From Spartobacteria bacterium (GTDB lineage: Bacteria > Verrucomicrobiota > Verrucomicrobiia > Chthoniobacterales > UBA10450): a DNA stretch of 64,000 bases. The first letter of the stretch is position 1. Each line of letters starts with the position of its first letter. The stretch spans positions 1 through 64,000 of the forward strand of contig PNAA01000007.1 in assembly GCA_003169975.1 (NCBI GenBank), read 5' to 3'. Shown here piece after piece: positions 36,420 through 43,349 of this stretch. A program made the position numbers and the translations under genes. The notes below the pieces were generated by a model. That model did no database searches. It was not told the origin of the DNA and was given only the letters and a program-made list of their open reading frames with translations.

Positions 36420-37279
36420 ATGAACCCTGCTCCTGTTCCGATTCCTTCTCCTACTCCAACTCCCAGCCCAACCCCGACCGCGACGCCAACCCCATCTCCG
36501 AGTCCATCGCCAGTGGAGTTTGGCAATATTTCGACGCGGCTGAGCGTCGGGACAGCAAATAATGTCCTGATTGGTGGTTTCATCGTGACCGGCACGCAGC
36601 CGAAGAAGGTGGTAATACGGGCAATCGGCCCGTCACTAATCGCGTTCGGAGTACCGGGATTGCTGGCAAATCCAACCCTCGAATTGCACGATTCCACCGG
36701 AGCGGTGATTTCATCGAACGACAATTGGGTGGACAGCGCCAATAAACAGGCAATCATCGACAGCAGGCTCGCGCCGACGAGTAATCTGGAATCGGCGATC
36801 CTGATGACGCTCAACCCGGGGGCTTATACCGCCATTGTTAGCGGCGTCAATGCCACGATCGGCGTTGCCCTGGTCGAAGTTTATGATCTGGACTCTACGG
36901 TTGATTCCAAGCTCGCCAACATCTCGACGCGAGGTTTTGTGCAGACCGGCGACGATGTGATGATCGGCGGACTCATCGTGCTCGGGACCCAGCCAGCGAA
37001 CACGATTATTCGAGCCATCGGACCGTCTTTACCACTGGCAGGAACGCTTGCCGACCCGACGTTGGAACTGCACGACGGCAACGGAACGATCATTGCTTCA
37101 AACGACAACTGGAAGGACACACAGGAGTCGGCAATTCAAGCCACAGGGGTTGCTCCCCCAATGATGCCGAGTCCGCAATTGTCGAGACGCTCGCTCCCGG
37201 ATCATACACCGCCATCGTTCGCGGCACCAACAACACGACGGGGGTCGCCTTGGTGGAGGCGTATCAGCTCGGTAATTGA
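36420..37279 (+). pseudogene. Surface protein with NISTR/AIGPS repeats, frameshifted
   Basis: After a Pro/Thr/Ser linker (PIPSPTPTPSPTPTATPTP) come two copies of a repeat of about 120 residues: NISTRLSVGTANNVLIGGFI, VVIRAIGPSLIAFGVPG, NPTLELHDSTGAVISSNDNW and GAYTAIVSGVNATIGVALVE. This repeat is common at the end of secreted Verrucomicrobia proteins. A run of five C near 37160 shifts the frame, and the second repeat finishes out of frame (VRGTNNTTGVALVEAYQLGN, stop 37277-37279). The expected large N-terminal ectodomain is missing next to the island attachment site; insertion may have removed it. Confidence 0.65.
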
Positions 37280-37377
37280 GGGTTGCCGCAGTTCGGGCGA
37301 AAACAGAAACGGGCGATGTTGATCTTGGCGGGACGCGGGAAGCAGACACCTGATGATCGCGAATGCGCCATCGAGCG

Positions 37378-37797
37378 CTAGTTCGGCGGCGGTGATTCGC
37401 GCTGTCGGGGCGTGTTCCGCGGTCCGCGGTTCGGTCGCGGATGCGTTGTCAAAGCCTCAAGCTTGGCGCGCTGCGCGTCGGTCAGCTCCGGTGCCAAGGC
37501 GCGATTGGTTTCGGCCATGACGTCCCGCACGCGCGCGCCGGTTTCGGTGCGGATTTTTTCCAGCTCGTTGACGGCCCGGTCGAAGATGGGCGCGGTTTTC
37601 TCGATCTGCTCGGGCGTGAGATTGAGTTGGGTCTGCAGCCGGCCGCGCATCCGCTCGGCTAACGAGTGACGGTGTTGAGCAAAATCCGTCCGGCGATGGC
37701 GCGCCTGGCTGGCGACGAGGAAGCCGCCGGTGGCGCCGCCGGCGAGAAAGGCCAGGACGAAGCCGGCCACGAGTTTCCATTTCAGCGCGGTGTTCAT
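37378..37797 (-). CDS. Membrane-anchored Spy/CpxP-like periplasmic protein
   Basis: 139 residues: one N-terminal helix (LVAGFVLAFLAGGATGGFLV) and a helical domain with the LTPEQ-type motif (LQTQLNLTPEQIEKTAPIFD; LAPELTDAQRAKLEAL). The pattern is shared by CpxP/Spy chaperones and CnrX/ZraP-type metal sensors. It is the third gene of the ECF operon; start overlaps the preceding stop as ATGA (37794-37797). It probably senses or relieves envelope stress. Confidence 0.78.
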   Translation of the reverse strand: MNTALKWKLVAGFVLAFLAGGATGGFLVASQARHRRTDFAQHRHSLAERMRGRLQTQLNLTPEQIEKTAPIFDRAVNELEKIRTETGARVRDVMAETNRALAPELTDAQRAKLEALTTHPRPNRGPRNTPRQRESPPPN

Positions 37798-38102
37798 TGC
37801 TCGAAGGCGCTCCCAATCGCGGAGTCGGCGATTCCATACTCATCGGTCAGTGCGTCGCCGAGGTCATCGCTCTGGCGCAGCTCGTGGTAGGTGCCGGCGC
37901 CCGCCAGCGCGATCACGGCTAACGAAAGCAGGACGACACGGCGCAGGAGCCGCCCGACATCGACGAAATCGCGGTTCAGGCCCGCCCGCCAGCGCGCCAG
38001 AACCCGGGTGTCGAAACCAAACGACATTTCGTTAGGCGGCTCGCCCGTCGCCTCCGCGGCAGCACAGAGCAACCGATCCAGTTGTTGGTCGGAACCTTTC
38101 AT
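37794..38102 (-). CDS. Single-pass membrane protein, putative anti-sigma factor
   Basis: 102 residues: a cytoplasmic part (LDRLLCAAAEATGEPPNEMS, FDTRVLARWRAG), a helix (VVLLSLAVIALAGAGTYHEL) and a short periplasmic tail. The position between an ECF sigma gene (4-bp overlap) and a Spy-like sensor, and the F(D)xxVxARW-type segment, fit the small anti-sigma factors of RpoE/CnrH-type systems. No zinc-binding HxxxCxxC motif. Confidence 0.65.
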   Translation of the reverse strand: MKGSDQQLDRLLCAAAEATGEPPNEMSFGFDTRVLARWRAGLNRDFVDVGRLLRRVVLLSLAVIALAGAGTYHELRQSDDLGDALTDEYGIADSAIGSAFEQ

Positions 38103-38692
38103 TGCAACCCTTCCGCGGAAAATTGTGCGAGCTGGCGTTTCAACTTCTGGCGGGCGCGGAAAGCGCGGACCTTCACGAGCGATGCGCCCCACCCGGTCAA
38201 GGCCTGGATTTCCGCGATGGAATGCTGGCGCAGGTAAAGGAGATCGATGACGAGACGCTCCGCCGGCTTGAGCGCCGCGAGCAGCCGTTCAACCAGATCG
38301 CGCGCGGCGAAACTGCGGTCCGGGCCCAATTCTTCGGGGGTAGCGGCGAGATTGTGGACAACGGCGAGTTCTTCTTCGCTCAAGTCGGCATGCCGGAATT
38401 CCGGCCGCACTTTCTCGGACTGGATCTGGTTGATGCAGGTGTTGATCGCGATCCGCGAGACCCAGTGCTCGAGCGGGACCTTGCCGGAGAACTGATTCAG
38501 ATTTTGGAAAATTTTGATGAAAATCATCTGGCAAAGATCCTCCTCGGCGGCGCGTCGCGGCCGATGCGAGCGCACCAGCCTGGCGACGAGCGGATAGAGC
38601 CGGCGGACCATCTCGCGCGCGGCACTTTCATCGTGCTGGCGCGCCGCTGCCACCAGCGCACCGGCATCGAAATCATCGGCCATGTCATCCAA
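38099..38692 (-). CDS. ECF RNA polymerase sigma factor
   Basis: About 195 residues. Region 2 (DLCQMIFIKIFQNLNQFSGK, EHWVSRIAINTCINQIQ) and region 4 (LKPAERLVIDLLYLRQHSIA, ALTGWGASLVKVRAFRARQK) are complete. Start at 38692 or at ATG three codons later. It leads the operon sigma, anti-sigma, Spy-like, and is divergent from a second Spy-like gene. Matching ECF-type promoters face both ways in the 126-bp gap, so it very likely activates itself and its target. Confidence 0.92.
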   Translation of the reverse strand: MDDMADDFDAGALVAAARQHDESAAREMVRRLYPLVARLVRSHRPRRAAEEDLCQMIFIKIFQNLNQFSGKVPLEHWVSRIAINTCINQIQSEKVRPEFRHADLSEEELAVVHNLAATPEELGPDRSFAARDLVERLLAALKPAERLVIDLLYLRQHSIAEIQALTGWGASLVKVRAFRARQKLKRQLAQFSAEGLQ

Positions 38693-38715
38693 GCGGTTTC
38701 CACACTAACGGGAAT

Positions 38716-38744
38716 GACAGGCGCGCGCTCGTTTCAGTTACAAG
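38716..38744 (-). promoter_or_regulatory. ECF-type promoter of the sigma operon
   Basis: On the minus strand: CTTGTAAC (38744-38737), then a -10 GTC at 38718-38716, with 17 bases between GTAACT and GTC. It has the same element and spacing as the promoter on the other strand (38776-38804). The transcript would begin about 20-30 bp before the sigma gene. Confidence 0.65.
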
Positions 38745-38775
38745 TTTCCCACCCGCGGCGGGGCGGCCGAAATAT

Positions 38776-38804
38776 CTTGTAACCGGCCCGAAGCCGGATC
38801 GGTC
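38776..38804 (+). promoter_or_regulatory. ECF-type promoter of the secreted Spy-like gene
   Basis: CTTGTAAC at 38776-38783, then GTC at 38802-38804, with 17 bases between GTAACC and GTC. The start codon is at 38819, so the untranslated leader can be only about 8-10 bases. Confidence 0.65.
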
Positions 38805-38818
38805 ATCAGGCATAACAT

Positions 38819-39238
38819 ATGAAACTCAAACTCATCTCACTCACCGCCATCGGCGCATTCGCGCTCGGTAGTTCCGCCTTCGCGCAAACACCGCAACCCG
38901 CCGACCAGCCCGGGCCGGGCCAACGCGGACGCCACGGCGGCGACCGTCACAGCTCGCTCGAACGAACGATGGACGAGCTGAATCTCACGCCGGAGCAAAA
39001 GGCGAAGGTGCAGCCCATCGTCGACCAGGCCACGCCGCAGATCGAAAGCATTCGCCGCGACGCGATGCAGAAAACCAAGGCGATCGTGGACAACGCCATG
39101 GCGCAAATCCGTCCGATGCTCACGCCCGATCAACAGAAGAAGCTCGACGAGGCGCAGACTGATCGTCGTGGCGGGCGCGGCGGCCATCGCATGCACCACG
39201 GCCAGGGCGGGCAAGACGGCGACCAGGACGACGGATAG
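38819..39238 (+). CDS. Secreted Spy/CpxP-like protein
   Basis: 139 residues with a signal peptide (MKLKLISLTAIGAFALGSSA, cleavage after FAQ-like), a helical core with LTPEQKAKVQPIVDQATPQI and LTPDQQKKLDEAQ, and a His/Gly/Asp-rich tail (GGRGGHRMHHGQGGQDGDQD) that could bind metal. It is the likely target of the divergent ECF sigma factor and would act in the periplasm as chaperone or stress buffer. Confidence 0.8.
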   Translation: MKLKLISLTAIGAFALGSSAFAQTPQPADQPGPGQRGRHGGDRHSSLERTMDELNLTPEQKAKVQPIVDQATPQIESIRRDAMQKTKAIVDNAMAQIRPMLTPDQQKKLDEAQTDRRGGRGGHRMHHGQGGQDGDQDDG

Positions 39239-39302
39239 GCGATCGTCTTTCAGCAGTTATCGGCGGCGGCGATTCAGGCGATCGTCGCCGCCTGCTGTTA
39301 CG

Positions 39303-39323
39303 GCCGGGGTCACCGACCCCGGC
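39303..39323. terminator. GC hairpin after the Spy-like gene
   Basis: GCCGGGGTC (39303-39311), loop ACC, GACCCCGGC (39315-39323). It lies between the convergent Spy-like and acetyltransferase genes, overlapping the last codon of the latter. The same hairpin core recurs at about 43324 and 46451, so it is a dispersed element as well as a probable bidirectional terminator. Confidence 0.6.
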
Positions 39324-39780
39324 TACAGGTCAGATCGAAGGCCAGGAGCGGCAGCTCGCGGCGCTGACCATCGACTTCGCTCGCGAGCACGCCGAACCGC
39401 ACCGCACCCATGTGGCGATAAAACGGCTCGGCGTTGGGGTCCGCCTCGATCGTTAGGCTGCGCGCGCCACGGGCCGCAGCCCGCTCGGCGGCGTGCGTGA
39501 ACAGGAGCCGCCCGATCCCGTGGCCGATCTGCTCCGGCAGAACCCAGAGGTGTTCCAGGCGGAACGTTTCTGCTGTCTCGCGGAGAGCATGAAAGGCGAT
39601 TATTTGCTCGTTGCTGACCGCGGCAAAGGTTTCATTCGCCGCGACGAACTGTGGCGTGATCGTGAGTTGCTCGCGCCACTGTTCCATCCAGTGGTTGGGA
39701 TAGCCCCAGTGTGCTTTCGAAGCCCAGGCGATCGTGCTTAGCGTCGACGCATCGGAGGGATGAGCCCGGACGAGTTGCAC
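39310..39780 (-). CDS. GNAT-family N-acetyltransferase
   Basis: 156 residues with the acetyl-CoA-binding motif A (LEHLWVLPEQIGHGIGRLLF, THAAERAAARGARSLTIEAD) and motif B (PNAEPFYRHMGAVRFG). Complete. The substrate is unknown. One GCCTAACGA copy lies inside at 39450-39458. Confidence 0.85.
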   Translation of the reverse strand: MQLVRAHPSDASTLSTIAWASKAHWGYPNHWMEQWREQLTITPQFVAANETFAAVSNEQIIAFHALRETAETFRLEHLWVLPEQIGHGIGRLLFTHAAERAAARGARSLTIEADPNAEPFYRHMGAVRFGVLASEVDGQRRELPLLAFDLTCSRGR

Positions 39781-39781
39781 G

Positions 39782-39813
39782 AAAAAAGATCGCGCTCTCG
39801 GCCGAGCGCGATC
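39782..39813 (-). terminator. Intrinsic terminator, minus strand
   Basis: GATCGCGCTC and GAGCGCGATC (39788-39797 and 39804-39813) form a perfect 10-bp stem with a 6-base loop, followed on the minus strand by six T (39787-39782). It ends transcripts from csbD before the acetyltransferase gene starts at 39780. Confidence 0.85.
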
Positions 39814-39836
39814 AAGGGATTTTGTCAGGAATATTT

Positions 39837-39885
39837 CGTTAGGCAGAGCCGCTTTCCCGGGCGTCCCGGGAAGCCGCGCCTAACG
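39837..39885 (-). terminator. Inverted pair of GCCTAACG words forming a hairpin after csbD
   Basis: CGTTAGGC (39837-39844) and GCCTAACG (39878-39885) are inverted copies of the genome-wide word and enclose a second stem (CTTTCCCGGG with CCCGGGAAG). The structure begins 10 bp after the csbD stop. Inverted uptake-sequence pairs act as terminators in Neisseria and Haemophilus; the arrangement here is the same. Confidence 0.6.
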
Positions 39886-39894
39886 GGCGGGCGG

Positions 39895-40080
39895 CTATTG
39901 GTCGAAGACCTTCTTCACGTCCCCGACTTTTTGCTGGACTTTGCCTTCCACCTTTTCGGCTGTGCCTCTGTCCCGCAAATCCGGATTACCGATCGCTTCG
40001 CCGGTCTTTTCCTTCACCGTGCCGACTGCTTCCTTGATGGTCCCTTTTGCTTTGTCTTCGGTACTTGAGTTCATACTCAC
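39895..40080 (-). CDS. csbD: CsbD-family stress protein
   Basis: 61 residues: NSSTEDKAKGTIKEAVGTVK, GEAIGNPDLRDRGTAEKVEG and KVQQKVGDVKKVFDQ, the full CsbD repeat pattern. Small hydrophilic cytoplasmic protein induced by general stress in other bacteria; mechanism unknown. ATG at 40080 or two codons later. Divergent from the MFS gene and followed by two hairpins. Confidence 0.9.
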   Translation of the reverse strand: MSMNSSTEDKAKGTIKEAVGTVKEKTGEAIGNPDLRDRGTAEKVEGKVQQKVGDVKKVFDQ

Positions 40081-40089
40081 AATTCGTGT

Positions 40090-41370
40090 TTGGCGGAAGC
40101 CGAGGACGTGTCGAAGTTCACCGCGCTCATGAAGACGCGGAAGGCGGCGTTGGTTTTCATCCTTATCACGGTCGCGCTCGATATGATCGCGGTCGGGATC
40201 ATCATCCCGGTACTGCCGACCTTGATTCTGAATTTTCTCGGCGGCAGCGCGCCGCGGGCGGCGGAGTGGATCGGAATTTTCGCGACCGTTTTTGCCCTCA
40301 TGCAGTTCTTCTTCATGCCGGTGCTCGGGGTCATCTCCGATCGCGTTGGGCGTCGGCCGGTTATCCTGCTTTCCAACGTGGGGCTGGGCCTTGATTACTT
40401 TGTCATGGCCCTCGCGCCGACGATCGGCTGGCTCTTTCTCGGCCGCATCATTTCCGGGATCACAGCGGCGAGCGTCACGACCGCGATGGCCTACATCTCC
40501 GACGTGGTCGTCCCGGAAAAACGCGCGGGCGCCTTTGGCTTGATCGGAGCGGCGTTTGGGCTGGGATTCGTTGTCGGGCCCGCGCTCGGCGGTTGGTTAG
40601 GCGCGACGGATCCGCGGTTGCCCTTCTGGGTGGCGGGCGGTCTCAGCCTGGTGAATGCAGCCTACGGGTTTCTTGTTTTGCCGGAATCGCTCGCGGCCGA
40701 GCGGCGCAGGGCTTTTTCTTTTCGCCGCGCCAATCCAGTCGGCTCGCTCGTCCTCTTGCGCTCGCATCCGGAATTGTTCCGGCTCTCGGCCGTTCAATTC
40801 ATCGGCTACACGGCGCACGAGGTGGTGCAGATCTATGTGCTCTACGCGATTTATCGTTACGCGTGGGGGGAGAAAACGGTCGGCCTTTCGCTCGCCTTCG
40901 TCGGGGTCTGCACCGTTCTCATTTCTGGCGGCATGGTGCGGCCCCTCGTGACGTGGCTGGGCGAGCGCCGTACGCTCTATATCGGCCAGGCCCTTGGCGC
41001 GCTCGGGATGGCGTTAATGGGTTGGGCGACGACCAGCTTTGTCTTCATGATCGGCGTGACGGTGATGAGCCTGTGGGCGCTCTCCGGGCCGGCTGCGCAG
41101 GGAATGATGACGCACCGGGTGAGCGCGTCGGAGCAGGGTGAATTGCAGGGGGCGATCAGCAGCATGCGGGCGATCGCGATGCTGATCGGGCCGGGCCTTT
41201 TCTCGTTTACTTTCGCGTGGTTTATCAATGCGCAACACGGCTGGGTCTTGCCGGGCGCGCCGTGGTATCTGGCGGGTTCCCTGCTCTTCATTTCGATGGC
41301 GCTGGCCCTGACCGTCGAGCAACCGAAGATGACCGAGGACCCGGTGGCGGCTCCCGCGGGCGAAGGTTGA
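40090..41370 (+). CDS. MFS transporter, TetA/TCR-type
   Basis: About 415-426 residues and 12 predicted helices. The loop 2-3 motif GVISDRVGRRPVILLSNVGL and the first helices (ALVFILITVALDMIAVGIII, then PVLPTLILNF) match the tetracycline-resistance-protein/TCR branch of drug:H+ antiporters. The start may be TTG 40090 or ATG 40129; the latter still precedes the first helix. The substrate cannot be read from sequence. A GCCTAACGA copy follows the stop at once (41373-41381). Confidence 0.85.
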   Translation: MAEAEDVSKFTALMKTRKAALVFILITVALDMIAVGIIIPVLPTLILNFLGGSAPRAAEWIGIFATVFALMQFFFMPVLGVISDRVGRRPVILLSNVGLGLDYFVMALAPTIGWLFLGRIISGITAASVTTAMAYISDVVVPEKRAGAFGLIGAAFGLGFVVGPALGGWLGATDPRLPFWVAGGLSLVNAAYGFLVLPESLAAERRRAFSFRRANPVGSLVLLRSHPELFRLSAVQFIGYTAHEVVQIYVLYAIYRYAWGEKTVGLSLAFVGVCTVLISGGMVRPLVTWLGERRTLYIGQALGALGMALMGWATTSFVFMIGVTVMSLWALSGPAAQGMMTHRVSASEQGELQGAISSMRAIAMLIGPGLFSFTFAWFINAQHGWVLPGAPWYLAGSLLFISMALALTVEQPKMTEDPVAAPAGEG

Positions 41371-41392
41371 TGGCCTAACGAGTCAAGCCCGG

Positions 41393-41750
41393 TTATTGCG
41401 GGTTGTAAGCTTCGACGAGGCCAACGCCGGTGGTGTTGTTTTGCCGCTGACGATCGCGGTGTAGGCGCCGGGGCGTGGGTGGCGACAATGGCGGATTCGA
41501 GGTCGTTAGTCGGCGGGATGGTGGCGGCGGTGATTTGGGCTTCCTGGGTGTCCCTCCAGTTGTCATTCGAGGCCAGGCTCGCGCCGTTGCTCTCATGCAA
41601 CTCGAGGGTAGGATCGGCCAGCGCTCCGGCCACGCCGGCCGCCGGTCTCGACAAAGCCGCAGGTGCTGATGTTGGCCGGTTGGGCAGCGGCCGTCGGATC
41701 GAGATCTCAGGCTGCGACGAGGCCGATACCGGTACCTCCGTTTTCCCCGT
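41393..41750 (-). pseudogene. Degenerate NISTR/AIGPS repeat of a surface protein
   Basis: Pieces in several frames: GIGLV near 41740, PANISTCGFVETGG, then GALADPTLELHESNGASLAS, NDNWRDTQEAQ and finally NNTTGVGLVEAYNPQ. This is one repeat of the same kind as at 36420-37279, with an internal deletion and at least two frameshifts. No start. Confidence 0.55.
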
Positions 41751-41795
41751 TCGTTAGCCCGCGCCGACCGGGGTCAGCGCCCCCAGCTCCAACAA

Positions 41796-41844
41796 GGACG
41801 CGCGGAAGCGCGTCCCTCCCGGAGGGACATGCTTCCGCATGTCC
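41796..41844. repeat. REP-like double palindrome
   Basis: GGACGCGCGGAAGCGCGTCC (41796-41815) and GGACATGCTTCCGCATGTCC (41825-41844), each self-complementary around a GGAAG/CTTCC centre, joined by CTCCCGGAG. The reverse complement matches the element at 63328-63380; a single-palindrome version is at 59614-59633. Confidence 0.8.
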
Positions 41845-41876
41845 ATGCTCTGTCCCGGCGTTCTCGCGTCCATGCC

Positions 41877-43160
41877 CTAACGCCCCCGCGTGATCTGGAA
41901 GATATTCCCGCTGCTGATATCGGCGATGTAAAGCTCGCCCCTGGCATCTTCGCCTAACGATGCCGGATTAAGCAGCGGAAAATGCCCGATCCGGGTCGGA
42001 AACAGGTCCGCGGTGATATCCTGGAAATTGGAAGCGATCGTGCCATTGAAATTCAAGGTGAAGATTCGGCCGGTCGAGTCGCCGGTTTCGGGCCCGAGGT
42101 AATCCGCGAAGATATAAATGCCGCGCAGAGCCTTGATTTTCCTCCCGCGATAGACGTAGCCGCCGATGATGGTCTGGCCGACGGTGTGCGGATAATCGTA
42201 GGCCGGGTCGAGCGCGCCCGGCGGGATTGGGTCGTTAGGGTAAGCGGGATTCTGGATCGAACCCTCGCGCACGCGCCAGCCGTAGTTCTCGCCGCCGCCC
42301 GGATTGGAGGCGGGCTGCGCGTCAATTTCTTCCCGCGAATCCTGACCGACATCGCCGATGAACATCGTGCCTAACAATCGATCGAAGCTATCGCGGAACG
42401 GATTGCGCAGGCCGAATTCCCAGATCTCCTGCCGCGCGGTCGTCGATCCGGCGAACGGATTATTAGCCGGAATCGAATAGGTTCCAGCCGGCTGGTCGTT
42501 GATGTGGATGCGCAGCATTTTTCCCAGCAGAGTGGTAGTATTCTGCGAGTTGCCGCCCGGCTCGATGTGGCCAGGCCCGGCGTCATTGGCCGCCCCGCCG
42601 TCGCCGCTCGCGATATAGAGATTGCCTTCATCGCCCGCGCGCGGACTGAAGCCGAGCCAGCCGCCATTATGATTGGTCTCCGGTTGGTCGTAGGTCAACA
42701 ATGTCAGTTCGCTGGCCGGGTCCGCGACGTCGGGATTAGAGGAGACCAGGAACATCGCAATATTCGTCACGCCCGCCCGGAAGGAGCCGCCGGGCGCGAC
42801 GTAGTTGAGGTAAAAGCGGCCGTTGGTCGTGTAGTTCGGATCGAAGGCGAGACCAAGCAGTCCTTCTTCGCCGGCCGTCGTCACCTTGGCGGAAATGTCG
42901 AGGAACGGGGTTGGGTTTACAGTGCGGGTCGCGAGATTGACGATCCGAATCTGGCCCGTTTGCTGGACAACGAAAAGCCGGCTGGTATCGCCGGGCGGCG
43001 CGGTCACGAAGAGCGGCAAAGTAAATCCGCCCGCGAGTCTGATGGCATCGAGGGACGGAACCGCCTGGGCATCGAGCGACGAGAGGGCAGCGGTCGCGGC
43101 CAGCAGCAGGATAAGGGTTCCAGGAATGACGAGGACGAGTTTTGAGAAAATAGGCCGCAT
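41877..43160 (-). CDS. Secreted PQQ-type glucose/sorbosone dehydrogenase
   Basis: 427 residues with a signal peptide (LVLVIPGTLILLLAATAALS) and a six-bladed propeller of the GSDH family: LFVVQQTGQIRIVNL, EEGLLGLAFDPNYTTNGRFY, HNGGWLGFSPRAGDEGNLYI, ASGDGG, GKMLRIHINDQPAGTYSIPA, GENYGWRVREG and GEDARGELYIADISSGNIF. The usual catalytic His (NHNGG) and GDGG loop are present. It probably oxidises sugars in the periplasm or outside with PQQ and passes electrons onward; the acceptor is not visible. Confidence 0.88.
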   Translation of the reverse strand: MRPIFSKLVLVIPGTLILLLAATAALSSLDAQAVPSLDAIRLAGGFTLPLFVTAPPGDTSRLFVVQQTGQIRIVNLATRTVNPTPFLDISAKVTTAGEEGLLGLAFDPNYTTNGRFYLNYVAPGGSFRAGVTNIAMFLVSSNPDVADPASELTLLTYDQPETNHNGGWLGFSPRAGDEGNLYIASGDGGAANDAGPGHIEPGGNSQNTTTLLGKMLRIHINDQPAGTYSIPANNPFAGSTTARQEIWEFGLRNPFRDSFDRLLGTMFIGDVGQDSREEIDAQPASNPGGGENYGWRVREGSIQNPAYPNDPIPPGALDPAYDYPHTVGQTIIGGYVYRGRKIKALRGIYIFADYLGPETGDSTGRIFTLNFNGTIASNFQDITADLFPTRIGHFPLLNPASLGEDARGELYIADISSGNIFQITRGR

Positions 43161-43261
43161 GGTTTCTTATTAAATCCAGCAATTAGGATGACGATTAAAA
43201 TTGTTTTGTCGAGACTTTTTCCCGACCCGTCAGGCACCGCTCGCAACGCGGCAAAGAGAGC

Positions 43262-43348
43262 AATTGAAAGCCGTGGGCGCGCGGTGGCCAAACGTTCTCA
43301 AGACAATGCATGGTCGCGTTGAAGCCGGGGTCGCTGAACCCGGCTACA
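43262..43348. repeat. Copy A of the ftsK start region plus hairpin
   Basis: From AATTGAAAGCC to GACAATGCATGG (43263-43313) this repeats the leader and first codons of ftsK (49838-49904) with few changes; read from GTG it gives MAKRSQDNAWSR and then TGA. It continues into a GCCGGGGTCGCTGAACCCGGC hairpin-like end just past the stop of the convergent autotransporter gene. Copy B is at 46363-46475. Confidence 0.75.
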
Positions 43349-43349
43349 A

